A DNA stretch of 64,000 nucleotides from CAZTHM01 sp041946825 (GCA_041946825.1 JBHGBD010000003.1:314590-378589), one strand, 5' to 3'; counted from the stretch's first letter, positions 48,662 to 57,286 are shown. Numbers and translations: made by a program. The notes: a model not told the origin generated them from the sequence alone.

Positions 48662-50173
48662 GTGATCCCGCCCTCCATCGAAGCCTCGGATCCCGTCAAT
48701 TCGAGGGCCGCGTCCCAGCCCATTGAGGCCAGCCGGCGTCTGCTCCGCCTGGGCGGAGTCATCGCGCTCATCGGCGGGGTCACCTTTTTCGCCTCCCACC
48801 TGATTGCGCGAAACGTCACAACCGTGGGATTCACTTACCTCATCGCCGTGCTGGTGCTCGCGGCGCGCTGGGGATTCCTGGAATCCCTCGTGGCCTCTGT
48901 GGTTTCCGTCCTCTGTTTCAACTACTTCTTCTTCGAGCCGGTCGGTACCTTCAACATCGCCGAGCCAGAGAACTGGGTGGCGCTCTTCGCTTTCCTTGTC
49001 ACCTCGCTCGTGGGCAGCCAGCTTTCCGCGCGCGCCCGCCAGCGGACGCGGGAGGCGCTGGATCGGCAGCACGAAATGGAGAGGCTTTACGCTCTGAGTC
49101 GTGCCATCCTGCTCATCGACGCGAACACTTCCCCCGGCCGGCAGATCGCCGACCAGATCCGAGACATCTTCGGCTTTTCTGCCGTGGCGCTGTATGACGC
49201 TAAAGCTGGGGAAGTGCACTATGCGGGGTCGGGCGACCCCCCCGAAATGGAAGATCGCTTGCGGCAGGCGGCGACCGGCGGGGCAGGGCCCAGGGACGAG
49301 GCCAGCGGAGCGGTCATTGCTCCCATCCTGCTGGGCGGGCAGACTCTCGGCAGCCTGGCCATTCAACGCGGGGCTCTGTCCGGGGTGGCCCTGCAGGCCC
49401 TGGCCAACCTCGTTGCCATCGCGCTTGAGAAGGTCCGCGGGCGCGAGGCTGCGAATCGCGCTGAGGCGGCCCGTCAGAGCGAGGAACTGAAATCTGCCCT
49501 CCTCGATTCTCTGGCCCACGAGTTCAAGACTCCCCTGACTTCCATCAAAGCCGCGGCAACGGCCCTGCTCGCGACTCCCCCCGAGGGCGCGGCTGAGCAG
49601 CGGGAGCTCGTTTCCATCGTCGACGAAGAGGCGGACCACCTGGCCAGTTTGGTGACGGAAGCCATCGAGATGGCCCGCATCGAAGCCGGGGAGCTCCGGC
49701 TGAAGGCCGGGATGCACTCCGCGGCGGAACTGATTGGCAAAGCACTTGAACGGATGAAAGCTGCAACTGAGGGGCGGAAGATTATCGTAAGCATGGACGA
49801 AGATCTGCCCGCGATTCTCGCCGATCCCAACGTGATGGAGTTGGCCCTCCGCCACCTGCTGGATAACGCCCTCAAGTATTCTCCTCCTGCCTCGCCTGTG
49901 GCGGTCCGCGCGGAACGCTGCGCGCGCGGCGTGCTGATTAGTGTCACCGACGAAGGCCCCGGAATTCCCGAGCGAGAGCGCTCGCGCGTTTTCGAGAAGT
50001 TCTATCGCAGCCCCAGCACCCGGCAGCACGTCCCGGGCACGGGGATGGGCCTCGCCATCGCCCGGGAAATCGTCTCTGCGCACGGTGGGGAAATCGGGCT
50101 TGAGAATCTGCCCGGGAAGGGCACGCGGTTCTGGATCATGGTTCCCAGAGCCGCCGAGGAAAAGATCGCATGA
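48662..50173 (+). CDS. kdpD: KdpD-like sensor histidine kinase (DUF4118 membrane domain, no KdpD N-terminus)
   Basis: 503 residues from GTG 48662. A four-TM DUF4118 domain (LGGVIALIGGVTFFASHLIA ... NYFFFEPVGTFNIAEPENW) is followed by a GAF-like sensor region (about 145-270), a HisKA domain with H-box LAHEFKTPLTSIKA and a HATPase with N-box LRHLLDNALKYSP, G1 TDEGPGIPER and G2 GTGMGLAIA. This is the C-terminal half of KdpD; the USP/KdpD sensor half is missing, so signal input must come through the membrane or GAF part. The stop overlaps the ATG of the response regulator (ATGA). Confidence 0.9.
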   Translation: MIPPSIEASDPVNSRAASQPIEASRRLLRLGGVIALIGGVTFFASHLIARNVTTVGFTYLIAVLVLAARWGFLESLVASVVSVLCFNYFFFEPVGTFNIAEPENWVALFAFLVTSLVGSQLSARARQRTREALDRQHEMERLYALSRAILLIDANTSPGRQIADQIRDIFGFSAVALYDAKAGEVHYAGSGDPPEMEDRLRQAATGGAGPRDEASGAVIAPILLGGQTLGSLAIQRGALSGVALQALANLVAIALEKVRGREAANRAEAARQSEELKSALLDSLAHEFKTPLTSIKAAATALLATPPEGAAEQRELVSIVDEEADHLASLVTEAIEMARIEAGELRLKAGMHSAAELIGKALERMKAATEGRKIIVSMDEDLPAILADPNVMELALRHLLDNALKYSPPASPVAVRAERCARGVLISVTDEGPGIPERERSRVFEKFYRSPSTRQHVPGTGMGLAIAREIVSAHGGEIGLENLPGKGTRFWIMVPRAAEEKIA

Positions 50174-50865
50174 GCGCCGGCCGCATCCTGGTGGTGGACG
50201 ACGATCCGCAGATTCGCCGCGTGATGCGGACCACGCTGACGGCCAGCGGCTATGAGGTGAGTGACGCGCGCAGCGGCGAGCAGGCCCTGGAGAAGATCCG
50301 CGCGGAGAAGTACGACCTGGTGCTGCTGGACGTGAATATGCCCGGCATGGGCGGCATGGGAGCCTGCCGGGAGATTCGCCGCTCTTTCGAAGGCGCGATC
50401 ATCATGCTGACGGTCCGAAACACCGAGCAGGACAAGGTCGAAGCTCTCGACGCCGGCGCGGATGATTACGTCACGAAACCGTTCAGCACTCCGGAGTTGC
50501 TGGCGCGCATTCGCGCCGCGCTGCGTCGCGCGCCCCCCTCCGGGCTCGAACCTCGGAGGGTCACTCTGGGAGACGCGGTCATTGATTTTGAGGCCCGCCA
50601 TGTCCGCCACCCCCACCGGGAAACTCGCCTGACGCCGAAGGAATTTGATCTACTTCGCTATCTTGTGACCCACTCCAACCGGCCGCTTTCCCATCGCGAA
50701 CTGTTGCAGGCCGTCTGGGGACCTGACTATGGCGACGAAGTGGAGTATCTCCGCGTCTTCATCAACCAGCTTCGTAAGAAGGTCGAGCCGGATCCCACCA
50801 ATCCACAGTACATTCTGACCGAGCCCTGGCTCGGATATCGGTTCTACCTCCCGCCGCAGGAATAA
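50170..50865 (+). CDS. kdpE: KdpE-like OmpR-family response regulator
   Basis: 231 residues. Receiver domain with acidic pocket DDDPQIRR, phospho-Asp in VLLDVNMPGM, and KPF near 100. C-terminal winged helix DNA-binding domain ends EPWLGYRFYLP, the KdpE/OmpR hallmark. Its ATG overlaps the stop of the kinase gene (ATGA), so the pair is coupled and expressed together. The name follows sequence similarity; its target is inferred from the tandem site at 50884-50901. Confidence 0.93.
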   Translation: MSAGRILVVDDDPQIRRVMRTTLTASGYEVSDARSGEQALEKIRAEKYDLVLLDVNMPGMGGMGACREIRRSFEGAIIMLTVRNTEQDKVEALDAGADDYVTKPFSTPELLARIRAALRRAPPSGLEPRRVTLGDAVIDFEARHVRHPHRETRLTPKEFDLLRYLVTHSNRPLSHRELLQAVWGPDYGDEVEYLRVFINQLRKKVEPDPTNPQYILTEPWLGYRFYLPPQE

Positions 50866-50883
50866 CGAAATCCTGAGCAACTC

Positions 50884-50901
50884 TTTATGCCTTCCTTATG
50901 C
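50884..50901. promoter_or_regulatory. Tandem TTATGC half-site, possible KdpE box
   Basis: TTTATGC (50884-50890) and CTTATGC (50895-50901) are direct repeats spaced 11 bases, one helical turn, 19 bases after kdpE and 24 bases before the next ATG. OmpR-family regulators bind such repeats; E. coli KdpE sites are AT-rich tandem repeats of this form. Inferred, not shown. Confidence 0.45.
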
Positions 50902-50924
50902 GCCCTCGCTAGGCTGGATAGCAG

Positions 50925-51416
50925 ATGTCTCCGTTGGACAAGACGGCAAGCTTCCTGAGCGCATCAGCGGTGGACCGGGCGTGGACCCCCGATGCCACCG
51001 ACCTGCAGGTACGCTGCGGGCCCGACGGGAAGTTCGACGCGCACGTCGTTTTTACCAGTCACGCCGCGACGGGCGCCGCGCTTCGCTGGGTGGCACGACT
51101 GGGGAACCGGCTGGATGCACACCCGATCGTGCTGATGTTTTACGTCGTCCCCTACACGCTTTCCCTCAACTGGCGGGCCGTTCCTGAAGGTTTTCTGGAG
51201 CGCCGCATTGGCGCTCTCAAAGCGGCAACGCCCGTGGAGTTCTCGGTGCGCATCTATCTCTGCCGCAATTCGAAAGAGAGTCTGCGGCAGGTGTTGCGGC
51301 CGGGTTCGCTGGTCGTGGTGGGAGGGAAAGAGCGCTGGTGGCCGACCGACGAGCAGCGACTGGTGGGATGGCTCAGGAAAGAGGGGCATCAAGTGTTCCT
51401 GGTGGATTCGTTCTGA
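50925..51416 (+). CDS. UspA-like small protein of unknown function
   Basis: 163 residues. Alternating beta/alpha pattern (ALRWVARLGNRLDAHPIVLMFYVVPYTLS, PGSLVVVGGKERWWPTDEQRLVGWLRKEGHQVFLVDSF) resembles a USP/adenine nucleotide-hydrolase-like fold without the clear Gly-rich nucleotide loop. It sits between the KdpDE-like pair and the KimA-like transporter and so may be a small regulatory subunit. Start ATG 50925. Confidence 0.55.
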   Translation: MSPLDKTASFLSASAVDRAWTPDATDLQVRCGPDGKFDAHVVFTSHAATGAALRWVARLGNRLDAHPIVLMFYVVPYTLSLNWRAVPEGFLERRIGALKAATPVEFSVRIYLCRNSKESLRQVLRPGSLVVVGGKERWWPTDEQRLVGWLRKEGHQVFLVDSF

Positions 51417-51426
51417 CGGAGGTGGT

Positions 51427-51456
51427 GAGCCGCGGCCGGCCATCTGGCCGCGGCTC
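51427..51456. promoter_or_regulatory. Perfect 11-bp hairpin between the Usp-like gene and the transporter
   Basis: GAGCCGCGGCC (51427-51437) and GGCCGCGGCTC (51446-51456), loop of eight bases. It starts ten bases after the Usp-like stop and ends 22 bases before the ATG at 51479, and so could act as attenuator, processing site or translational block. It has no T run, so it is not a classic terminator. Confidence 0.55.
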
Positions 51457-51478
51457 CAGTTCAATCGGCACCCAACTC

Positions 51479-53731
51479 ATGGCCAAAACTTCGACGACGA
51501 TCAGTAAGGAAATCTCCCGCTTGCCGCGGGTCCTGGTGGCGTCGACCGCGATGCTGGCCTTCATCTCTTTTTGGCGGGCCGCGGCGGTTGTGCTCAACGA
51601 CATGGGCTCATCGGCCTTCTACGCGGGCGCCATCGCGGAGCACTTCATTGGCAAGGCGGCGCCTTGGTTCATCCTGGCCATCATGGTGCTCGCTTATGCC
51701 GTGCGCGCGATCTACATCGAAAGCTGCAGCATGTTCGTGCGCGGCGGCGTCTATCGCGTGGTCAAGGAGGCGATGGGCTCGACGCTTGCCAAATTCTCGG
51801 TCTCGGCCCTGATGTTCGATTACATCCTTACCGGGCCCATCAGCGGCGTCTCGGCGGGGTTGTATTTGGTGGGCCTGGCGAACGAACTCCTGACGTACAT
51901 CCATTCCAGCTTCGTCCTTCCCGTGAATTTCACGGCGGCGCTCTTCGCGATTCTGGTCACCCTTTATTTCTGGTGGCAGAACATCAAAGGCATCCCAGAG
52001 TCCAGCGAAAAGGCTCTGCGCATCATGTACGTGACCACGGTCATGGTGGTCATGATGGTCGGCTGGTGCGGCTACACCCTCTGGGTGCGTGGCGCGCATC
52101 TACCTCCCTGGCCGAGTCCTTCTCATCTCGTCTTTTCGAAGGACGCGCTCGGCTGGCTCCACGACACCAATCTCCCTTACGCGGTGGGACTGATCGGCAT
52201 CCTCATCGGGCTGGGGCACTCGGTGCTCGCCATGAGCGGCGAGGAGACCATGGCGCAGGTCTATCGGGAGATCGAACATCCCAAGCTGCGCAACCTGGAG
52301 AAAGCCGGCTTTGTCATTTTCATCTACAGCCTCATCTTCACGGCGGGTGTGGCGTTCTTCGCCGTGATGATCATCCCCGACAGCGTCCGCCAGCAATTCT
52401 TCGATAACCCCATCGGCGGGCTCGCCATGTACCTGGTGGGGCCGCTCTCGCTGCGGCTGGCGTTCCGGGCGTTTGTCGTCGTCGTGGGAATCCTGATGCT
52501 CGCGGGAGCGGTCAACACAGCCGTAGTCGGGTCAAATGGCGTGCTGAACCGAGTCTCGGAAGATGGCATCCTGCCGGACTGGTTCCGCCGTCCGCATCGG
52601 CGCTATGGGACGTCCCACCGCATCCTCAACCTCGTTGTGGGCCTGCAAATCCTCACCATCGTTCTGAGCCGCGGGAATATCTTCCTGCTCGGCGAGGCTT
52701 ACGCGTTCGGTGTCATGTGGAGCTTCGCGATGAAGGGCCTTGCCGTCCTGGTGCTGCGCTACAGGCAGCCCGGCAAGCGGGAATTCCGCGTTCCGTTGAA
52801 CCTGAAGATCGGCGCGGTCGAAGTCCCCCTGGGATTGGGGCTCATCACGCTGACCCTCTTCGCCCTGTGCACCATCAACCTGTTTACCAAACAGGTCGCC
52901 ACCGTTTCCGGAATCGTGTTTACTCTCATATTCTTTGGCGTCTTCACCGCCTCCGAAAGGGTCACCCATAAACGCGGCGCGGCCCACACGGATCTCGATC
53001 AATTCAACCTCGAACCAGGGGAGGACCTCAGCCCCAAGACCCTGGGGGTCCGCGCGGGAAATATCCTGGTGCCGGTTCGAGATTACAACACGCTCTACAA
53101 TCTTGCCTGCGTTCTGGACCGGACCAACACCCAGGAACAGGATGTCGTCGCGCTACACCTGCGGCTGCTGGCACGCGCCGCTTCGGGCGAACACGATCTG
53201 GTCCCCGAGCAACTGTTCAGCTTGAAGGAGCAGGGATTGTTCACCCGCGCGCTTGCCGTCGCGGAGGAGCGGGGCAAAACCATTCACCTCGCGGTGGCGC
53301 CCGCCAGCGAGAAATGGGACGGTATCCTGCGCGCCGCGCAGAGCCTGGAATCGTCGGCCATCGTGCTGGGGCTTTCGTCGTGGCGGCCGGTGGCCGAGGA
53401 GGCGCGAATTGCCGGCCTCGCCTGGGAGCAATTGGAGGACCCCAGGCCGCAGTTCATCCTTCAGATCTACTCACCCAGCCGGGAGGAGCACGTCTTCTAC
53501 CTGGGCCCGCACGCCCCGCACTTGACCCGGGCGGAAATCGACCTCCTGCACAGCGTCTGGCTGGAATTCAGCAACCAAGTCGCCCCCGAGGAACTGCACC
53601 ATCACGACGTCGTACACTTCGCGCTCAGCGAACTGGTCAGAGAAATCCAGAACGGCCAGCGCGAGCAGATGTTGCGCAGGTTGCGGGAGCATCTGCAATC
53701 CATCGGTGCGCGTCGAGCGCCGCGCTGTTAA
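51479..53731 (+). CDS. APC-superfamily transporter with C-terminal UspA-like domain, KimA-like
   Basis: 750 residues from ATG 51479 (no ribosome site; GTG codons at 51422/51425 are in frame but lie in the hairpin). About twelve TM helices occupy 1-500. The N-terminal pattern NDMGSSAFYAG (Asp, seven residues, Tyr) fits the substrate-site Asp36/Tyr43 of KimA, as does the later MFDYILTGPISGVSAG and IKGIPESSEKA. Residues about 520-750 form a USP-like tail (VRAGNILVPVRDYNTL, AIVLGLSSW). B. subtilis KimA is a potassium/proton symporter with the same APC-plus-cytosolic-domain form. Being next to kdpDE-like genes, potassium is the first guess; an amino acid cannot be excluded. Confidence 0.8.
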   Translation: MAKTSTTISKEISRLPRVLVASTAMLAFISFWRAAAVVLNDMGSSAFYAGAIAEHFIGKAAPWFILAIMVLAYAVRAIYIESCSMFVRGGVYRVVKEAMGSTLAKFSVSALMFDYILTGPISGVSAGLYLVGLANELLTYIHSSFVLPVNFTAALFAILVTLYFWWQNIKGIPESSEKALRIMYVTTVMVVMMVGWCGYTLWVRGAHLPPWPSPSHLVFSKDALGWLHDTNLPYAVGLIGILIGLGHSVLAMSGEETMAQVYREIEHPKLRNLEKAGFVIFIYSLIFTAGVAFFAVMIIPDSVRQQFFDNPIGGLAMYLVGPLSLRLAFRAFVVVVGILMLAGAVNTAVVGSNGVLNRVSEDGILPDWFRRPHRRYGTSHRILNLVVGLQILTIVLSRGNIFLLGEAYAFGVMWSFAMKGLAVLVLRYRQPGKREFRVPLNLKIGAVEVPLGLGLITLTLFALCTINLFTKQVATVSGIVFTLIFFGVFTASERVTHKRGAAHTDLDQFNLEPGEDLSPKTLGVRAGNILVPVRDYNTLYNLACVLDRTNTQEQDVVALHLRLLARAASGEHDLVPEQLFSLKEQGLFTRALAVAEERGKTIHLAVAPASEKWDGILRAAQSLESSAIVLGLSSWRPVAEEARIAGLAWEQLEDPRPQFILQIYSPSREEHVFYLGPHAPHLTRAEIDLLHSVWLEFSNQVAPEELHHHDVVHFALSELVREIQNGQREQMLRRLREHLQSIGARRAPRC

Positions 53732-53884
53732 GCGGCAGCCCCGCCGGCGCGAGAACCCGCCGGAATTCTTCTCCGTCACCAAACGCCTGCGTTTGCGCAG
53801 GAGATTCCCTCACCGTCTTGTATTATCATGGACGCGCCGGAGACGGCCGGAAGAGCCGCATTTCACAAGGCGAATGGAGTTGTC

Positions 53885-54268
53885 ATGAAAAAGACGGCAG
53901 GCCTGCTGGGGCTGGTAATTGCCCTCGGTGTGGGATACTACATTTTCAAAGCGCAGATGACGACGGGGCCGACGGGCGGCGCGCCGCCCAAAGAAGTCAT
54001 CGACGTGGTCGGCGTGAAGAACGATCTGTTGGCCATCGGGCAGGCGGAGCGAATGTACCTGGCCAGCCACGGCACTTACGCCAGCATCGAAGCCCTTCAG
54101 CAGGATGGCGCGCTGCAATGGTCGGGCACCAGCCGCCGAGGATACAACTACTCGGCCGACGTGACCGGCGGCGAACACTTCCGCATCACCGCTGCGCCCG
54201 CCGACCCTGCGAAGGAAGGCTGGCCCACGCTGACGATGGATGACACCATGACTGTGAGTCAGCAGTAG
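53885..54268 (+). CDS. Membrane-anchored pilin-like protein (GspG-type C-terminal part)
   Basis: 127 residues from ATG 53885, with GGAG five bases upstream. One N-terminal TM (GLLGLVIALGVGYYIFKA), with no prepilin signal, then VVGVKNDLLAIGQAERMYLASHGTYASIEAL, the segment typical of type IV pilin/GspG C-terminal domains. Possibly an orphan pilin-like lipid- or membrane-held protein. Not part of the 31-36 kb cluster. Confidence 0.65.
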   Translation: MKKTAGLLGLVIALGVGYYIFKAQMTTGPTGGAPPKEVIDVVGVKNDLLAIGQAERMYLASHGTYASIEALQQDGALQWSGTSRRGYNYSADVTGGEHFRITAAPADPAKEGWPTLTMDDTMTVSQQ

Positions 54269-54274
54269 GCAGTC

Positions 54275-54330
54275 GGCAGAAGGCAGAAGGCAGAAGGCAG
54301 AAGGCAGAAGGCAGAAGGCAGAAGGCAGAA
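54275..54330. repeat. Eight tandem copies of the heptamer GGCAGAA
   Basis: Perfect array GGCAGAA x8 from 54275 to 54330, closed by GGCGAAT. It occupies the gap between the pilin-like stop and the GHMP kinase ATG (25 bases away). A 7-base unit is not divisible by three, but the array is non-coding. The same word occurs irregularly at 11866-11905 and 12607-12665, so slippage from a scattered seed is likely. Confidence 0.9.
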
Positions 54331-54355
54331 GGCGAATTCTTCATAAGAGGTTCCC

Positions 54356-55399
54356 ATGCGAGTCGATGCGCGTGCTCCAGCAAGAGTTGACCTGGCGGGC
54401 GGGACGGTGGACATCTGGCCGCTCTATCTTTTCCACACGGGCGCGCAGACGGTGAACCTGGCGATCCGTTGCTATGCGTCGTGCGTGGTGGAGACGCGCG
54501 CCGACCGGCGGATCGTTCTGGTGTCGCAGGACCAGCAGATTCGCGAAGTTTACGAATCGCTGACCGACTTGGGGCTCAAGACTTCGGCGCTGCCGCTGGT
54601 GCGGGAACTGGTCTTGTTCTTCGAGCCACGGCGCGGCGTGACGGTCAAAACCACGTCACAGGTCCCGGCGGGTGCGGGCCTGGGTGGGTCCTCGGCGCTC
54701 AACATCGCCATTTGTGGAGCATTGGCGCGCGTCACCGGGAAACACTATCAACGCACGCAGATTCTGGAAATCGCCAAAAACGTCGAGGCCATCGTCATCC
54801 GCGTGCCCACCGGCTGGCAGGACTATTTCCCGGCGCTCTACGGCGGCGCCAACGCCGTCCACCTGGAGCGCGACGGGGTCAAGCGCGAGCGCCTGCCGCT
54901 GTCGATCGCTGACCTCGAGCGGCGCTTCGTGCTGTGTTACACCGGCCAGCCGCGCAATTCGGCGATCAACAATTGGGAGGTCATGAAAGCTCATATCGAC
55001 GCCGACCCCAAGGTCCGCCGCAATTTCGATCAGATTGTGACCATCGCCAGCCAGATGCGCGAAGCGCTCCTGGCCAACGACTGGAACGACGTCGCGGAAT
55101 TGCTGGCTCTCGAGTGGGACAACCGCAAGCGCAATTTCAAGGGCATTTCGACTCCCAAGATTGATCGCATGATCGAGCAGACCGCCAAACACGGTACGCT
55201 CGCTGCGAAAGTGTGCGGCGCGGGCGGCGGCGGATGCGTGGTTTTCCTCGTGGCGCCCGGAACCAAGCCCGCGGTCGAGCAGACGCTCAGCCGCATGGGC
55301 GGGCGCATTATCAATTTTGGCGTCTCGCGCAATGGCCTCGAGGTACGCTCGAACCAGAGCGAGGCCGCCAGCGAAACGCGGAAGGATGAGCGGCGGTGA
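54356..55399 (+). CDS. GHMP-family sugar or mevalonate-type kinase
   Basis: 347 residues. Motifs: PARVDLAGGTVDIWP at the start (GHMP motif 1), glycine-rich VPAGAGLGGSSALNIA (motif 2, ATP site, about 101-116), and KVCGAGGGGCVVFLV (motif 3, about 283-297). Galactokinase, heptose-phosphate kinase and mevalonate-type kinases share this pattern; the DIWPLY and TGWQDYFPA segments point to D-glycero-D-manno-heptose-7-phosphate kinase-like enzymes, but I am not sure. Its stop overlaps the next start (GTGA). Confidence 0.8.
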   Translation: MRVDARAPARVDLAGGTVDIWPLYLFHTGAQTVNLAIRCYASCVVETRADRRIVLVSQDQQIREVYESLTDLGLKTSALPLVRELVLFFEPRRGVTVKTTSQVPAGAGLGGSSALNIAICGALARVTGKHYQRTQILEIAKNVEAIVIRVPTGWQDYFPALYGGANAVHLERDGVKRERLPLSIADLERRFVLCYTGQPRNSAINNWEVMKAHIDADPKVRRNFDQIVTIASQMREALLANDWNDVAELLALEWDNRKRNFKGISTPKIDRMIEQTAKHGTLAAKVCGAGGGGCVVFLVAPGTKPAVEQTLSRMGGRIINFGVSRNGLEVRSNQSEAASETRKDERR

Positions 55400-56376
55400 C
55401 CGCGGAAAGAGTCTTCCTCGCCCACGGGCAAGTACGACCCATCTGGCGGTTCGTGCTTTCCGTCCCCCTGGTATTCCTCGCCATGTACCTGGCCGACACG
55501 GCGGGGAGGTTTATCGCCAGCCCGCAGGATTTGGGCGGCTGGGGGCGCATCGTCTGGTCGACGTTGCTCACCCTGCCCGCCCTGCTGGTGGTGTTCAAGG
55601 CGCTTTCTGCGGTTTTGGATCGAAAACCTCTGGGGGCCGTCGGCCTGGCGTTCTGCGGTCGCTGGAGGATGGAACTGGGAATCGGACTGGGGATCGGCTC
55701 GATCATGATTTTGGCCGTAGGAGCGGCGGAGAGCGCTCTGGGCCTGGCGCGATTCTCGATGGCCGAGCCTTCCCCGAGTTACGCCCTCGGCTGGGGAGGC
55801 GGCGTGTTCGTCCTTCTCCTCGTTGCGGCGACCAACGAAGAGCTGATGTTTCGCGGCTATCCGTTCCAGCGCCTGGCCGATTCCATCGGAGCTCCCGCGG
55901 CGGTCGCGGTGTTCTCCGGGCTCTTCGGCCTGGTTCACATCACCAATCCCAACCACAGCGCGGTCTCAACCGTCAACACGGTCCTGGTGGGAGTTCCACT
56001 CGCCGTCGCCTACCTGCGGACTCGCGCCCTGTGGTTGCCGGTGGGAATCCATTTTGCCTGGAACTTCATTCAGGGAGTGGGGCTGGGTCTGCCGATCAGC
56101 GGTTTCCGGGCGCCGATATCGTTTCTTCGTGCCGAAGTTCGCGGCGAAGCGCTCTTGACCGGTGGCGCGTACGGTCCGGAAGCGAGCATCCTCTGTACCA
56201 TTGTCATCGTCGCCGCCACGAGTTACCTGTGGCGTTCCAGAAGCATCTACATCAGTGAAGCGATGCGGGCGCTGGTCCTTGAGCCTCCGCGATCCGAACC
56301 GATCGCGCCGGCGACCGTCGTTCAACTCAGTAATTCCATCGCGGCAGCGGATTCTGAGCCGCCGAAACCGGAATAG
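55396..56376 (+). CDS. CPBP-family intramembrane metalloprotease
   Basis: 326 residues, about seven TM helices. CPBP/CAAX-protease motifs: EELMFRGYPFQRL (Glu-Glu-x3-Arg), FGLVHITNPNHS, and HFAWNFIQG (His/Asn). GTG 55396 overlaps the kinase stop. The family includes bacteriocin-processing and immunity proteases; its substrate is unknown. The C-terminal 50 residues are cytosolic and Pro/Ser-rich. Confidence 0.85.
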   Translation: MTAERVFLAHGQVRPIWRFVLSVPLVFLAMYLADTAGRFIASPQDLGGWGRIVWSTLLTLPALLVVFKALSAVLDRKPLGAVGLAFCGRWRMELGIGLGIGSIMILAVGAAESALGLARFSMAEPSPSYALGWGGGVFVLLLVAATNEELMFRGYPFQRLADSIGAPAAVAVFSGLFGLVHITNPNHSAVSTVNTVLVGVPLAVAYLRTRALWLPVGIHFAWNFIQGVGLGLPISGFRAPISFLRAEVRGEALLTGGAYGPEASILCTIVIVAATSYLWRSRSIYISEAMRALVLEPPRSEPIAPATVVQLSNSIAAADSEPPKPE

Positions 56377-57180
56377 ATGAAGCAGGAATTCTGCCGACAC
56401 CGCCTGGAGTTCACATTTGGGGAGGGAGCGCGCGGCCTGCGTTACGCGGCATTGGCGCTGGCGCTCGTCGTGGCGCTGCCTTCATTCCTGCTGGCGGCCA
56501 AGACCGACCCCAAGGAGTTAGCCCGGATCGCCTTGATCCGCGGCCTTGCCCAGGAGGTCGGTGTGAGCAAGGTCGCCATGCCGCGCGGGAAGAGGGGATT
56601 GGTCCTCGACGCGCAGGGCAAGGTCGATCAGGAAAAATCCGACGCCGAAATGCGCGCCAACGGCATGGCGATCAAGCCCGGCATGCCGATTCAGATTACC
56701 AAGGTCGTCTTCAAGTCGGGCCAGATCACCTTCGAGATCAACGGCGGCGGGAAGAAAGGCAAGAAGTGGTACCAGCGAATCGAGATTGGAATGGGGACCA
56801 CCACGGCACCGATTACCCGGGACGCCCCCGTGCTCGCCTTCGGGTCTTCCGTGACGCTGCTTCTGGCCGAAAAGGAAAAGTATCCTACGGTTGAGAAAGC
56901 CAAGGAATTGCTGGGCAGCGTCGTGGATTTTACCCGCCGCTCGCCCACGACGCTCTACACGCCGCAGGTTGCTCCTGAAATCAAAGAGGCCATCAAGAAG
57001 CATCAGGTCCTGGTCGGCATGGACCGCGACTCGGTGCTCTCCTCCAAAGGCCCGCCCGACCGCCGCGTGCGCGAGGTCCGCGACGGCGTCGAGCAGGAAG
57101 ACTGGATTTACGGCCTCCCACCCCACGTCCTCTTCGTCACCTTCGACGGCGACACGGTGACCAAGGTGACGCAATACTGA
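56377..57180 (+). CDS. Exported protein with SmpA/BamE-like C-terminal domain
   Basis: 267 residues, ATG right after the previous stop. Residues 21-41 are a signal peptide (LRYAALALALVVALPSFLLAA). The C-terminal 60 residues, HQVLVGMDRDSVLSSKGPPDRRV, WIYGLPPHVLFVTFDGDTVTKVTQY, match the SmpA/OmlA (BamE-like) fold that often precedes a C-terminal beta-hairpin. The central part (about 60-200) is not recognised. It ends a three-gene unit with the GHMP kinase and the CPBP protease. Confidence 0.7.
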   Translation: MKQEFCRHRLEFTFGEGARGLRYAALALALVVALPSFLLAAKTDPKELARIALIRGLAQEVGVSKVAMPRGKRGLVLDAQGKVDQEKSDAEMRANGMAIKPGMPIQITKVVFKSGQITFEINGGGKKGKKWYQRIEIGMGTTTAPITRDAPVLAFGSSVTLLLAEKEKYPTVEKAKELLGSVVDFTRRSPTTLYTPQVAPEIKEAIKKHQVLVGMDRDSVLSSKGPPDRRVREVRDGVEQEDWIYGLPPHVLFVTFDGDTVTKVTQY

Positions 57181-57188
57181 GTCCCCAT

Positions 57189-57286
57189 CGCGCGGGGAGT
57201 TCGAGCGACAGTTTGTCACGGCCACCACCGCCAGAGCCTAGACGGACGGGTTTCCCGTCAGCTAGGCATCTAGGATGCCCCGCGCG
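57189..57286 (+). ncRNA. Possible structured RNA element downstream of the BamE-like gene
   Basis: A 9-bp stem CGCGCGGGG (57189-57197) / CCCCGCGCG (57278-57286) encloses a hairpin GCCTAG (57236-57241) with inner GACGGG-TTT-CCCGTC (57245-57259) and CTAGGC (57262-57267). A competing hairpin GGCAT/ATGCC (57265-57279) shares bases with both, so two folds are exclusive. It sits in the 555-base gene-free space before gap, which also holds CCCGATT/AATCGGG near 57432-57449. Not recognised as a known RNA family. Confidence 0.4.

Noticed and set aside
51417..51478. c-di-AMP (ydaO-type) riboswitch before the KimA-like gene
   Set aside because: The gap is only 62 bases and holds a simple GC hairpin, too short and unlike the riboswitch.
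48662..53731. Full kdpFABC potassium pump operon
   Set aside because: No kdpA, kdpB or kdpC sequence lies beside the kinase/regulator pair.
54275..54330. CRISPR array
   Set aside because: The repeat is a contiguous heptamer with no spacers and no cas genes nearby.
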